Part shown: positions 15,678 to 24,640 of the stretch, piece by piece
How positions within the stretch are numbered: position 1 is the first letter of the stretch
How the letters are laid out: the number at the start of each line of letters is the position of its first letter
NCBI RefSeq assembly: GCF_003131205.1
Contig: NZ_QFFY01000002.1
Location: 457,016 to 521,015 of the forward strand
Reading direction: 5' to 3'
Length of the DNA stretch: 64,000 nucleotides
Source of the DNA: Occallatibacter savannae
Lineage (GTDB): Bacteria > Acidobacteriota > Terriglobia > Terriglobales > Acidobacteriaceae
Notes under the pieces: model-generated
What the model was told of the DNA's origin: nothing
Seen by the model: the letters and a program-made list of their open reading frames with translations, nothing else
Databases searched by the model: none
Translations under genes and position numbers: made by a program

Positions 15678-18515
15678 ATGAACGACGATAACCCCACCAG
15701 CGACGCCGGTCAGAGTCTTCGCGACCTGGCGAACTCTCTTCAAGAATCGCAACGCATCGCCGGTATCGGATCCTACGTGCTGGATCTGAAGACGATGTGC
15801 TGGTCCTCTTCCGATGTTCTGGATGAGATCTTCGGCATTGGTCCGGATCATCCGCGGACGGTGGCGGGTTGGCTCGCAATCATTCATCCGGACGACCGGG
15901 AGATGATGTCGGCACACCTCGACGGTGCGGTCCAATTTCGTTCCGGATTCGACAAGGAGTATCGGATCGATCGACGCCGCGATGGCGAGCACCGCTGGGT
16001 TCACGGGCGCGGCCGGTTTGAGTTCGACGAGCGTGGTCGGCCTGCCATCATGCGCGGAACGATCGAGGACATCACCGAACGGAAGCGCGTTGAGGCCGAT
16101 CTTCGACAGAACGAGGAACTGCTGAATCTTTTCATTCAGCATGCTCCAGCAGCACTGGCGATGTTCGATCGAGACATGCGTTATATCGCAGTGAGCCGCA
16201 AATGGATCGACAGCTACGGCCTCGTGGGCCGCTCAATCATCGGAAGATCTCACTACGAGATCTTTCCGGAGATTCGCGCCGAGTGGGTGGCGTTGCATCG
16301 GCGGGCGCTTGGCGGGGAGACGCTGAAGAAAGAGGAGGATCGTTTCGAACGTGCGGATGGTTCGGTGCAGTGGCTTCGGTGGGAGATCCGGCCATGGCTG
16401 ACGGGGACAGGGGTAATTGGCGGGATCGTTATCTTCACGGAAGACATTACGGCGCGAAGGCAATCGGAGGAGAGGCTGGAACTGGCGGCCAGCGTGTTCA
16501 CGCATGCTTCAGAAGGGATTGTGATCGCCGATCGACAGGGCAAGATCCTCGACGTGAATGATGCGTTCACGCGCATCACGGGGTACAGCCGGGAAGAAGC
16601 AATCGGCCAGCCCACGAGCCTGCTGCGATCGGGTCGCCATGGGAGAGAGTTCTACGACAACATGTGGCGGGATCTCATCGACTCGGGCCAGTGGTCGGGT
16701 GAGATATGGAACAGAGCGAAGGATGGGAGGGTCTTCGCGGAAAAGCTGACGATCACCGCTGTGCGGGGAAAGGCCGGTGAGATCGAGCGCTATGTTGCGC
16801 TTTTCTCGGATATCACGGCGAATAAGGAGCACGAGCAGACGCTGCGGCGCATGGCCCAGTACGACATTCTTACTGGTCTGCCGAACCGATCGCTACTTCG
16901 TGACCGGCTGCATTATGCGATGCAGCAGACGGTGCGGCAAGGCGACGTGCTGGCGGTGGTGTGCATCGATCTGGACAATTTCAAGCACGTCAATGACGTT
17001 TACGGCCATGGCGCTGGAGATGAGATTCTCACCACCATCGCGCACCAGATGAAGCTTGCGATGGGGGAGAGTGACACGCTGTCGCGGCTGGGGGGCGATG
17101 AATTCATCGCGGTTCTCTTCGGTCTGGATAATCCGGATCAGAGCCTGCCGAAGATCAAGCGGCTGCTCGGAGTGGCCTCCCAGAGGGTGAATGTAAGCGG
17201 GGAAGCTCTGGACCTGTCTGCGAGCGCCGGTGTGGCTTTCTACCCCCAGGCAGAAGATGTGGATGCGGATCAACTGCTGAGACAGGCGGGCCAGGCTCTT
17301 TATCAGTCAAAGCTGCGAGGAAAGAATCAATTTCACGTCTTCGATTCCCGTCTCGATCTCTCCGTACGCGGCCATCATGAAGACCTGGAGCGCGTTCGCC
17401 GGGCATTGCGCGAGAACGAATTTCTTCTGTTCTATCAACCGAAGATGAACCTGGCGACCGGTGCGATCCATGGCGCTGAGGCTCTGATCCGGTGGCAACA
17501 TCCCGAGCGCGGGCTGTTGCTGCCCTCACAGTTTCTTCCGGTTTTGGAGGGTCATCCGCTGGTGCTCGAGGTCGGCGAGTGGGTGATCAAGAGCGTACTG
17601 CAGCAGATCGAAATGTGGAAGGCGGGCGGACTCGACATACCGGTGAGCGTGAACATCTCTGCGCAGCAGCTGCAGCATCCGGGGTTCTCAGCAAGGCTGC
17701 ACGAGATTTTGTCCGCGCATGACGGCGTGGACCCGTCGCGTCTCGAGATCGAGGTGCTGGAGAGCACCGCTGTGCAGGACATGGCGCAGGTGTCGCAGGT
17801 GATTCATGCCTGCGGGAAGCTGGGCGTCTCGTTTGCGCTGGATGACTTCGGTACGGGCTACTCTTCTCTCGCGTATCTGAAGCGCCTTCCGGTGGATGTC
17901 CTGAAGATCGATCAGACCTTCGTCCATGACATGCTGGACGATCCGGAGGACCTGACGATCGTGGAAGGAATGCTGGGGCTTGCGTCGGCGTTCCGTCGAG
18001 AGGCGATCGCTGAGGGTGTAGAGACAGTGGAGCAGGGGATCCTTCTTCTGAGGCTGGGGTGCAAGATCGCGCAGGGATTTGGGATTGCGGCTCCGATGCC
18101 GCCGGGCGATCTGCCGGGGTGGCTTGCGTCGTGGACTCCGGACCCGCAGTGGCTGAAGATTTCTGCTCTGGATCCGGCGGACAGGCCGCTGCTCTATGCC
18201 GGCGCCGAACACACGGCTTGGGTGAGCGCGATTGAGGCGTACCTGCATGGGACGCGCCGGGTAGCACCATCGATGGAAGAGACACAGTGCCGTCTTGGGG
18301 CATGGATGAGCGGCGAGAACCCAAGTGCGGCGGGGCGGATTTCTCTGTTTCGAGACGTTGCCGCTGTGCATGGGGCGCTGCATCGCTGCGGCGCGGAAAT
18401 ACTGCGCTGCAAGGATGGCGAATGCATGCAGGAGGCGCTGGATCGCGTGCCGGAGCTTCATCGCCTGCGCGACAACCTGACGGGTGAACTGCGTGCGCTG
18501 CTGCAGCGAGACTGA
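15678..18515 (+). CDS. PAS-PAS-PAS-GGDEF-EAL-CZB cyclic-di-GMP enzyme
   Basis: A cytoplasmic sensor that can make and/or break c-di-GMP. The ATG at 15678 gives 945 residues; an in-frame GTG at 15615 would add 21. No strong ribosome binding site marks either. No membrane segments are seen. Three PAS domains (about 20-380) are followed by GGDEF (about 385-550) with an intact GGDEF motif in RLGGDEFIAV, then EAL (about 560-815) with AEALIRWQHPERG and DDFGTGYSSLAYLKRLPVDV intact. The RxxD inhibitory site five residues before GGDEF is absent (GESD). The C-terminal 110 residues fit the zinc-binding CZB domain: HTAW, then QCRLGAW, then HGALH, matching Hxx[W], Cx[L]Gx[W] and HxxxH. Zinc or oxidant control of c-di-GMP turnover is an inference. 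Confidence 0.9.
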   Translation: MNDDNPTSDAGQSLRDLANSLQESQRIAGIGSYVLDLKTMCWSSSDVLDEIFGIGPDHPRTVAGWLAIIHPDDREMMSAHLDGAVQFRSGFDKEYRIDRRRDGEHRWVHGRGRFEFDERGRPAIMRGTIEDITERKRVEADLRQNEELLNLFIQHAPAALAMFDRDMRYIAVSRKWIDSYGLVGRSIIGRSHYEIFPEIRAEWVALHRRALGGETLKKEEDRFERADGSVQWLRWEIRPWLTGTGVIGGIVIFTEDITARRQSEERLELAASVFTHASEGIVIADRQGKILDVNDAFTRITGYSREEAIGQPTSLLRSGRHGREFYDNMWRDLIDSGQWSGEIWNRAKDGRVFAEKLTITAVRGKAGEIERYVALFSDITANKEHEQTLRRMAQYDILTGLPNRSLLRDRLHYAMQQTVRQGDVLAVVCIDLDNFKHVNDVYGHGAGDEILTTIAHQMKLAMGESDTLSRLGGDEFIAVLFGLDNPDQSLPKIKRLLGVASQRVNVSGEALDLSASAGVAFYPQAEDVDADQLLRQAGQALYQSKLRGKNQFHVFDSRLDLSVRGHHEDLERVRRALRENEFLLFYQPKMNLATGAIHGAEALIRWQHPERGLLLPSQFLPVLEGHPLVLEVGEWVIKSVLQQIEMWKAGGLDIPVSVNISAQQLQHPGFSARLHEILSAHDGVDPSRLEIEVLESTAVQDMAQVSQVIHACGKLGVSFALDDFGTGYSSLAYLKRLPVDVLKIDQTFVHDMLDDPEDLTIVEGMLGLASAFRREAIAEGVETVEQGILLLRLGCKIAQGFGIAAPMPPGDLPGWLASWTPDPQWLKISALDPADRPLLYAGAEHTAWVSAIEAYLHGTRRVAPSMEETQCRLGAWMSGENPSAAGRISLFRDVAAVHGALHRCGAEILRCKDGECMQEALDRVPELHRLRDNLTGELRALLQRD

Positions 18516-18634
18516 AGGCGCGGCCGACCGCTTACTTTCGTTCACGATGCGGCATTGACCAGAGTGTCCGGGGCTGTGGTGCCGGTCATACGTGGAGTGT
18601 TGTGGATCATCTATGATTGGTCCAATTTCAAAAC

Positions 18635-20983
18635 ATGCAGGGATCCGTGAAGAACTGGAAGAACTGGCTGCGGTGTGCAGGAACTTCGGTATTGGCCGCA
18701 GCGTTTGCGGCACTGAGCGGGTGCGGGGGCGGGAGCGGCGGTGGTTCGAACAACAATCCACCACCCCCGGTGACCACCTACGTCCTGACCGTGAATACGA
18801 CCAATCCGACGACGGGGGTTGCGATCACGGTTGCGCCGGCGGATAACACTGGTGCGGGGAATGGCAGCGCGAGCTTCAGCCGGACTTACAACGCGGGCAC
18901 ATCGGTGACAATTACGGCTCCGGCGTCGGCAGGCGTGCACGCGTTCAGTGCGTGGTCGGGATGCACGACAGTGACTACGGTGACCTGCAAGGTGACGTTG
19001 AATGCGAACACAACGATCACAGCCGCCTACACGTCTCCTGCGATTACGGTCACACCGAATGCGGCCATCATCGGCACGCAGGTACAGTTCAAAGCGGCGC
19101 TCCCGGCGGGAGTAAGCGGAAACGTAACGTGGTCGGTTGCCGCGCCATCGGGAAGCGGCCTGAGTGCAGGGACGATCAGCAGCTCAGGGCTTTACAACAC
19201 GCCGTATCCCGCTCCCGCCACGGTGACGGTGACCGCCACGAGCGTGCAGGACACGAGCGTGGTGGGGAGCGCGACGGTGACGCTTTCGCAACCGGCGGCA
19301 TCGAGCGGCCCAGCTCTGTCAGTCGATGCGGGAAATGTGACGCATGCCATCAATCCTCTGATTTACGGGATGAACGCTTTTCAATTGGCGGGCACCGCGG
19401 CGAAGAGCGCGGGGATCACGGTGGATCGCTGGGGCGGCGATGCGACCTCCCGTTATAACTACCAGCTGGATGTGACGAGTTCCGCGAGCGACTGGTATTT
19501 CGAGAACCACACCGGCGCTACGGGTGTCCAGGACACAGGCGCGTTCAGTGCGCAGGTTCAGGCGGATCGCGCGATCGGAGCGAAGACCATTGGCACGGTG
19601 CCGGTGAATGGATGGGTGGCGAAGGATGGCAGCTCCTGCAGCTATCCAAAAAGTGTCTACCCGAATCAGGCCGCGGTTGATCCCTATGGAGGGGTCTGCG
19701 GAAACGGGATGTATCCGCAGGGCGTGAATGGCTGTACGAACTCGGGCGGCTGCAACATCACGGGAGTGGCGGCTACTGTGACGAGCACTGCTGTCGATGC
19801 GACGTGGACGGGAAATTGGGTGAAGTATCTGGTCAGCAAGTTCGGAACTGCCGCAAGCGGCGGGGTTGCTATCTACGACCTGGATAATGAGCCGAGCTGG
19901 TGGGATGCCGTGCATCGGGACGTTCATCCAGCGGCATTCACCTACGACGAGGTCACGAACAACGGGATTGCGCACGCCGCGGCGATCAAAGCGGCGGATC
20001 CGAGCGCCGAGGTCAGCGGTCCGGTGATGGACTACTGGTGGGCGTACTTCTATTCCAAGAAGGACATTGAAAACGGTTGGGGCAATGGGTCGCCGTGCTG
20101 GGCGCCATGGAGCAATCCGGTGGATCGCGATGCGCATGGAGGCGTGCCGCTGATCGAGTACTACCTGCAGCAATTCGCGGCTTACGAGAAGAACCACGGC
20201 ACGCGGTTGCTGGACTATCTGGACCTGCACACGTACTTCGCGCCAAGCAACCTGGCGTTCTCGACGGGCGGAGATACGCAGACGCAAGAGGCGCGGCTGA
20301 ATTCGACGCGTGTTTTCTGGGATGCGACGTATACCGATCCGAACTTCCAGCAGCCCAACTACCGGACGGATGCGAATTACACGCCGAACTGCAATCCGCC
20401 CGCCCAGGCTCCGCAGGTCATTCCGATGATGAAGAAGTGGGTGGCGGCGGATTATCCGGGTACGAAGCTCGCGATCACCGAGTACAACTGGGGCGGGCAG
20501 GAGAGTATCAGCGGCGCACTGGCGCAGGCGGACATTCTGGGTATCTTCGGCCGCGAGGGGCTGGACATCGGGACCCTGTGGGGAGCGCCTGATCCGGCAA
20601 CGCAGGTACCGGGGTTGATGGCGTTTGAGGTATTCCGCAACTACGACGGAGCCGGTGCGACTTTTGGCAACGAGGCGGTGAGCTCGGCAAGCGTCGATCA
20701 GGGCAAGCTTTCGATCTACGGGTCTTTCAGGACCAAGGACAATGTTCTGGTTGTGGTGGTGATCAACAAGACGTACGGAGACCTGAACAGCAGCCTGAAT
20801 CTGGGCAACTTCAATGCGAGCGGTCCGGCGCAGGTGTGGCTCTACAGTGCCGCAAATCTCAACGCGATCGTCTCCAAGCCGAGCGTGGCTGTCAGCGGGC
20901 CTACCGGGGGCGGAACGAGCAGTTCTCTGATGACGACGTTTCCTGCGCAGTCGATCACGATTCTCGCGATTCCGAAGGTCTGA
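18635..20983 (+). CDS. Glycoside hydrolase family 44 lipoprotein (endoglucanase/xyloglucanase type)
   Basis: A predicted surface lipoprotein hydrolysing beta-1,4-glucans. The ATG at 18635 gives 782 residues; an upstream TTG (18617) is less likely. A lipoprotein signal ends in ALSGCGGG (Cys about residue 29). Next come a divergent InlB/Ig-like repeat (about 45-130) and a second Ig-like segment (about 130-220). The catalytic part (about 230-780) shows NPLIYGMNAFQ, RWGGDATSRYNYQLD, the acid/base Glu in DNEPSWWDAVHRDVHP (codon 19889-19891) and the nucleophile Glu in AITEYNWGG (codon 20480-20482). These are the GH44 signatures, with a C-terminal beta-sandwich subdomain. The gene stands alone, with no carbohydrate transporter or other hydrolase nearby. 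Confidence 0.9.
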   Translation: MQGSVKNWKNWLRCAGTSVLAAAFAALSGCGGGSGGGSNNNPPPPVTTYVLTVNTTNPTTGVAITVAPADNTGAGNGSASFSRTYNAGTSVTITAPASAGVHAFSAWSGCTTVTTVTCKVTLNANTTITAAYTSPAITVTPNAAIIGTQVQFKAALPAGVSGNVTWSVAAPSGSGLSAGTISSSGLYNTPYPAPATVTVTATSVQDTSVVGSATVTLSQPAASSGPALSVDAGNVTHAINPLIYGMNAFQLAGTAAKSAGITVDRWGGDATSRYNYQLDVTSSASDWYFENHTGATGVQDTGAFSAQVQADRAIGAKTIGTVPVNGWVAKDGSSCSYPKSVYPNQAAVDPYGGVCGNGMYPQGVNGCTNSGGCNITGVAATVTSTAVDATWTGNWVKYLVSKFGTAASGGVAIYDLDNEPSWWDAVHRDVHPAAFTYDEVTNNGIAHAAAIKAADPSAEVSGPVMDYWWAYFYSKKDIENGWGNGSPCWAPWSNPVDRDAHGGVPLIEYYLQQFAAYEKNHGTRLLDYLDLHTYFAPSNLAFSTGGDTQTQEARLNSTRVFWDATYTDPNFQQPNYRTDANYTPNCNPPAQAPQVIPMMKKWVAADYPGTKLAITEYNWGGQESISGALAQADILGIFGREGLDIGTLWGAPDPATQVPGLMAFEVFRNYDGAGATFGNEAVSSASVDQGKLSIYGSFRTKDNVLVVVVINKTYGDLNSSLNLGNFNASGPAQVWLYSAANLNAIVSKPSVAVSGPTGGGTSSSLMTTFPAQSITILAIPKV

Positions 20984-21111
20984 GCTGAAATCGAGGCAGG
21001 CATGACGGCTGGTTCGAGGAATCAGCCGGGCGAGCTTCCATTGCCCGAACGAACGCTCAACGGTGTCTAAACCATCGAGGAGACTTGTGGGTTGGAGCGT
21101 GGTGGATCAGA

Positions 21112-21187
21112 TGGAGCCGACGATCGGACTTGAACCGATGACCTGCTGATTACGAATCAGCTGCTCTACCAACTGAGCTACGTCGGC
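21112..21187 (-). tRNA. tRNA-Thr, anticodon CGT
   Basis: Read on the minus strand, the acceptor stem GCCGACG (21187-21181) pairs with CGTCGGC (21122-21116). The D arm contains AGCTCAGTTGGTAGAGC. The anticodon stem GCTGA/TCAGC carries loop TTCGTAA, so the anticodon is CGT (codon ACG). The T arm is ATCGGTTCAAGTCCGAT. The discriminator is T (21115), and CCA is encoded at 21114-21112. All four arms fold. Confidence 0.95.
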
Positions 21188-21361
21188 TGCTGGAACGCAC
21201 ACGAAATGCGCCGCTAACAGCGTCTCATCTGATTGTATCGTTGCGCAGTTGTTCGGTAAAGCGGGGTGGAGGGAGGCAGCCAATCCTGTGCTGTTCGCGT
21301 CCTTTCAAGGGTAGGTCCCCGAGCAGGTATGGTGCTGCAGTAGAGAGGAGCCATCGATTCG

Positions 21362-21613
21362 ATGATGAACATCACCCTTCAGCTCTCTTTCAGAATCGCC
21401 CTGGTGTGGGCGGCCGGGTTTCTGATTGCAGTGGCTGTGCAGGCTCTCTTGCCCGATCAGGCGGGGATCAATCTAACGGGAAAGGACAGCGTTCTGTTCA
21501 TTCCGTTCAGCCGGATGGGGTTCTGGACGTGTGTGCTCGCAGCACTGATTGTGACTGCCCTGGTGGTTGGGCGCGCCATGCTCGCGGATATCGGATGGAA
21601 CACGTTTCGCTAG
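21362..21613 (+). CDS. Small hypothetical membrane protein
   Basis: An 83-residue protein with two predicted membrane segments (about 9-29 and 54-74) separated by a loop with a conserved-looking NLTGKDSVLF. The ATG at 21362 is preceded by AGAGGAG at a ten-base spacing, which supports real translation. It ends 29 bases before the convergent gene. I do not recognise a family. Confidence 0.6.
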   Translation: MMNITLQLSFRIALVWAAGFLIAVAVQALLPDQAGINLTGKDSVLFIPFSRMGFWTCVLAALIVTALVVGRAMLADIGWNTFR

Positions 21614-21642
21614 AGCGGCTTGGTTTCGGGCCGGGAAAGGCT

Positions 21643-22389
21643 TCAGCCTTTGCGGCGGTAGAGGATCTGGAACTCGTAGCCGGGGTTGGGCGGGAAGAGG
21701 CTGGCTACGTGCCGGAGGCGTTCTGCGAGCGCCGGAGCGGCGAGAAGAGGGTACTCGCGCTCTCTGAGGTCGTGGTAATCGAAGTCGACGGCGAGCGAGA
21801 GCATGTAGATGGCGAGAGCGTCTGAGAAAGACGCGTCGTAGAACGTGCTGCGGGCCCGCTCGTCGATTGTCTTTCGACCATTGATGTCCTGTGCGCGACG
21901 GCGTGACTCCCAGGCGTCCTGGCTGGTTTCCCCGCGGACCTGGGCATCGGCCTGCGACCAGACGAGCTGCGAGAAGCTTTCAGGCACACCGGCTACGTCG
22001 ACGAAGTTGTGAGCGACGTTGATGAAGAACTCAAAGGCGAGGCCAAAGCGGTCTTCGACAAGGCGCGTGGAGAGGAAGACGGCTTCGGTGGTTCCGAACG
22101 AAGCGTTGCGATGACATACGGCGCGGTCGCCGAGCTCGACGGTGTACGAGGGAGCTACCAGCGTTTCGCCGGTGTCGGCGATGGCCAGGGGCACGAAGTA
22201 GTACGCGCGATTCTTGAGGGCCGGAGTCATCGCAGATGGAACTGCGGCGACAAGGCGCTCGAGGTCGGTGTCGCCCATGCGCGTCTCGCCCCAGGGCGCA
22301 TACCCCAGCCCGTTGGGCGCGCGAACGATGAGCGCTTTCGCCGCGACCCTTTCAGCAGGCCATAGTTCGATTTGCGCGCTGCTTGGCAT
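21643..22389 (-). CDS. Conserved hypothetical protein
   Basis: A soluble protein of 248 residues. The frame stays open upstream to 22851, but those codons lie antisense to the next gene and are low in quality. The ATG at 22389 (MPSSAQIELWPAERVAAKAL) fits much better. It has no signal peptide or membrane segment. Features such as LAVDFDYHDLREREYPLLAAP and a C-terminal LFPPNPGYEFQILYRRKG suggest a compact alpha/beta fold, but I cannot assign a family. It is divergent from the small membrane protein at 22426, with 36 bases between the starts. Confidence 0.65.
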   Translation of the reverse strand: MPSSAQIELWPAERVAAKALIVRAPNGLGYAPWGETRMGDTDLERLVAAVPSAMTPALKNRAYYFVPLAIADTGETLVAPSYTVELGDRAVCHRNASFGTTEAVFLSTRLVEDRFGLAFEFFINVAHNFVDVAGVPESFSQLVWSQADAQVRGETSQDAWESRRRAQDINGRKTIDERARSTFYDASFSDALAIYMLSLAVDFDYHDLREREYPLLAAPALAERLRHVASLFPPNPGYEFQILYRRKG

Positions 22390-22425
22390 AAAACTGTATT
22401 CTAGACGAGAGAGGTCCCTTCCACG

Positions 22426-22719
22426 ATGCAATCCATCCACACCCAGCGCCATCATGGCGGAACCGTTCTGGGCTTTCCGTTGGAGGGGTTCAGTCTGTTC
22501 CAGAGCCTGCTGCTCTCTTTTGCGTCGGCGTTCTTTACGTTTTTCCTGACGACCATGCTGGCCATCTTCGGCTTGCTGGCGTGGAACATTGGCGGGCACC
22601 ATACGGTGAACTACGCGGATAGCTATCTGTACGTCGGATTGCCGGCGGGATTGATCGTTCTGCTTATCGCACTGCCGCTCTTTGCGACCCTGTGGGTGCG
22701 GGCCAAGATCCGCAAGTAG
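22426..22719 (+). CDS. Small hypothetical membrane protein
   Basis: A 97-residue protein with two membrane segments (about 23-55 and 70-90), a His-containing N-terminus (SIHTQRHHGG) and a basic C-terminus (WVRAKIRK). The ATG at 22426 is preceded by GAGAGAGG. Its start sits close to the divergent gene at 22389, so the two promoters overlap. No family recognised. Confidence 0.6.
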   Translation: MQSIHTQRHHGGTVLGFPLEGFSLFQSLLLSFASAFFTFFLTTMLAIFGLLAWNIGGHHTVNYADSYLYVGLPAGLIVLLIALPLFATLWVRAKIRK

Positions 22720-22823
22720 AGCCGGTCGACGGCGGTTCTCCATAGCTGTCCGGGAATGGTGACACGGGACACTGCGCACAGTGCTGTCCGTGAGAAGATT
22801 TCCGAGCCGGACGAGCCTGAACG

Positions 22824-23576
22824 ATGAAACACACGCAAGCAGTGGGGCCAAATCACGCGGTGAAAGGCGTCAAGCCCTCCAATGGGCCGCTGTCGCCTGA
22901 TGAGTTTGTGCGCGCGGTTTCGAGGGTGCTGGTTCCGATAAGCGACCCGGCGCTTCGGCCGTGGATGCAGGCGTACATGAAGGGCCAGTTCGAGTTTCTC
23001 GGGATCAAGACGCCGGTCCGCAGGAAAGCCGTGGCCGAGCTGGCACGTATGCAGAGAGGCGCGACTGCAAAGGATCTGATTCGCGCGGCGCGGATTTTGT
23101 GGGCGCTGCCGGAACGGGAGTATCAGTATGTCGCCGTTGACCTGCTCGCCAAGCATATTGAGAAATTGAGCCCGAGGGAATTGCCAGCGGTGTTCAAGCT
23201 CGTGCGGCTGAAGTCATGGTGGGATACGGTCGATGCGCTGGCTGCCGGTGTGATTGGTAAAGTTGTGCGGAATGCGCGCGCAGAGAATCCTGAGGTACAG
23301 ACCGAGATGGATAAGGCGCTCCGGTCTTCGGATTTCTGGGTGCGCCGGGTTGCGATCCTCCATCAACTCGGGTGGCGGGGGCAGACGGATGCGGGGCGGC
23401 TGTTTGCGTACGCTCTCGCGTGCGGACACGAGAAGGAATTCTTCATTCGCAAGGCGATCGGATGGGCTCTGCGTGACTATGCGCGGCATGCGCCGGCGGA
23501 GGTTCGGGATTTCGTTCGGGCGAATGGTGACAAGCTGTCGGCGTTGACGGTGCGTGAGGCTGCGAAGCATTTGTAG
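22824..23576 (+). CDS. alkD: DNA alkylation repair protein, AlkD-like
   Basis: Predicted to excise N3- and N7-alkylated purines without base flipping, in the cytoplasm. The 250 residues are a HEAT-like all-helical repeat, with WMQAYMKGQFEFLGIKTPVR, then LPEREYQYVAVDLL, KSWWDTVDALA, SSDFWVRRVAILHQL and FIRKAIGWALRDYARHAP. The Trp and Asp of SWWDTVD and the RRVAILHQL stretch correspond to the DNA-binding cleft of the family. Start ATG at 22824, ribosome binding site weak. A REP-like element follows its stop. Confidence 0.88.
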   Translation: MKHTQAVGPNHAVKGVKPSNGPLSPDEFVRAVSRVLVPISDPALRPWMQAYMKGQFEFLGIKTPVRRKAVAELARMQRGATAKDLIRAARILWALPEREYQYVAVDLLAKHIEKLSPRELPAVFKLVRLKSWWDTVDALAAGVIGKVVRNARAENPEVQTEMDKALRSSDFWVRRVAILHQLGWRGQTDAGRLFAYALACGHEKEFFIRKAIGWALRDYARHAPAEVRDFVRANGDKLSALTVREAAKHL

Positions 23577-23620
23577 AGCTTCGTACAGGACTGCATGGAT
23601 TTTGCTCCAGCAGAACCCGT

Positions 23621-23690
23621 CCCTCAGTGGCTAAAGCCCGGATCAATCAGGCAGTTTAGCGGCACGGATAAATCCGTGCCCTTTCAAAAC
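23621..23690 (+). repeat. REP-like intergenic element with two hairpins
   Basis: CCCTCAG, then GGCTAAAGCCC (23629-23639), then about 20 bases, then GGCACGGATAAATCCGTGCC (23661-23680) and CTTTCAAAAC. The second palindrome is a perfect 8-bp stem followed by CTTTC, so it could also end the alkD transcript. The layout (GGCTnAAGCCC, then about 32 bases start-to-start, then a GGCACGG hairpin) recurs in decayed form inside moeA. Confidence 0.55.
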
Positions 23691-23737
23691 CATGTTGAAC
23701 CCAGCTTTGAAGTCGGCCTTTATCGAGAAGCCGTTCG

Positions 23738-24538
23738 CTATCGTTTGTTGAGACGGAGGGATTCCCAGCTGGCGTCGGAACTCCAGCCGCCGTCGACGGT
23801 GAGGGTGTGGCCGTTGACGAAACTGCTCTGCGCGTCGTCGGCGAGGAAGGCGATGGCGCGGGCGACGTCATCGGGGGTAGCGAATCTTCCCATCGGGACG
23901 CGCTGGGTGATGTCGGCATCGCTGTAGGTTCCGCGGGCCTGGTCGGCGGCGTCCATTTCAGTCTTCACCCAGCCGGGGCAGACGGCGTTGACGCGAACGC
24001 CGCGGCCGCCCCACTCGGCGGCGAGAGTGCGCGTCAGACCGACGAGGCCATGCTTCGATGCGTTGTAGGCGGCGCGATCGGAGACGCCGAGAAGGCCGGC
24101 GATGGAGGCGACGTTCACGATAGATCCACTGCGGGCGGCCAACATGATGCGGCCGAAGGTTCGTGCCAGGAGGAAGGGCGCGACGAGGTTTACTTCCATG
24201 ACACGGCGGTATTCGGCGGCAGTGGTGTCTTCGGCGGGACGAATGAGGCTGATGCCGGCGTTGTTGACGAGAACATCGACGCGTCCGAAGCGCTGGAGTA
24301 CTTGATGAGCGAAGTCGTCGACGATCTCTTCGCGGCAGATGTCACCGGTGAAGGAGAGGACTTCGCCGCCGCTGTGCTTGATCGCCTGCACCGTGGCGGT
24401 GGGTTCCTGGAGGTCGATGATGGCGATGGAGAAGCCGCGTTCGGTGAGGAGTTCGGATGTGCAGCGACCGATGCCCTGGGCTCCGCCGGTGATGACTGCA
24501 ACTCGTTTGTCGCTGGTGATGCTTTGCTTCGGATCCAT
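23738..24538 (-). CDS. SDR family NAD(P)-dependent oxidoreductase
   Basis: A 266-residue classical short-chain dehydrogenase starting at ATG 24538. An earlier TTG would add 14 residues. The cofactor loop is TGGAQGIGRC, the structural motif is NNAGIS, the catalytic Tyr and Lys lie in YNASKHG, and the Ser lies upstream in VNVASIAG. VNAVCPGWVKTEMD and a C-terminal NGHTLTVDGGW are typical of 3-oxoacyl-ACP reductase and glucose-dehydrogenase-like members. The real substrate cannot be told. It sits downstream of the desaturase gene on the same strand, with a terminator between them. Confidence 0.9.
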   Translation of the reverse strand: MDPKQSITSDKRVAVITGGAQGIGRCTSELLTERGFSIAIIDLQEPTATVQAIKHSGGEVLSFTGDICREEIVDDFAHQVLQRFGRVDVLVNNAGISLIRPAEDTTAAEYRRVMEVNLVAPFLLARTFGRIMLAARSGSIVNVASIAGLLGVSDRAAYNASKHGLVGLTRTLAAEWGGRGVRVNAVCPGWVKTEMDAADQARGTYSDADITQRVPMGRFATPDDVARAIAFLADDAQSSFVNGHTLTVDGGWSSDASWESLRLNKR

Positions 24539-24574
24539 TCTGAAAGCAAGATTAGCAAGTCCGAAGAAGTTGTG

Positions 24575-24614
24575 ATGCAAAAGGAGAACGGCCGCCCCTC
24601 ATAGGGACGGCCGT
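24575..24614 (-). terminator. Rho-independent terminator of the desaturase gene
   Basis: On the minus strand ACGGCCG (from 24614) pairs with CGGCCGT (to 24588), with an inner CCCT/AGGG pairing. The stem is followed by TCTCCTTTTG. It lies 26 bases beyond the desaturase stop. Confidence 0.75.
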
Positions 24615-24640
24615 CGCGGACTGAATCGTGTCCTGGTGAG

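Noticed and set aside
21643-22851. Longer version of the hypothetical protein gene, beginning at 22851
   Set aside because: The upstream part is antisense to the small membrane-protein gene at 22426, which has its own ribosome binding site. The ATG at 22389 is more natural.
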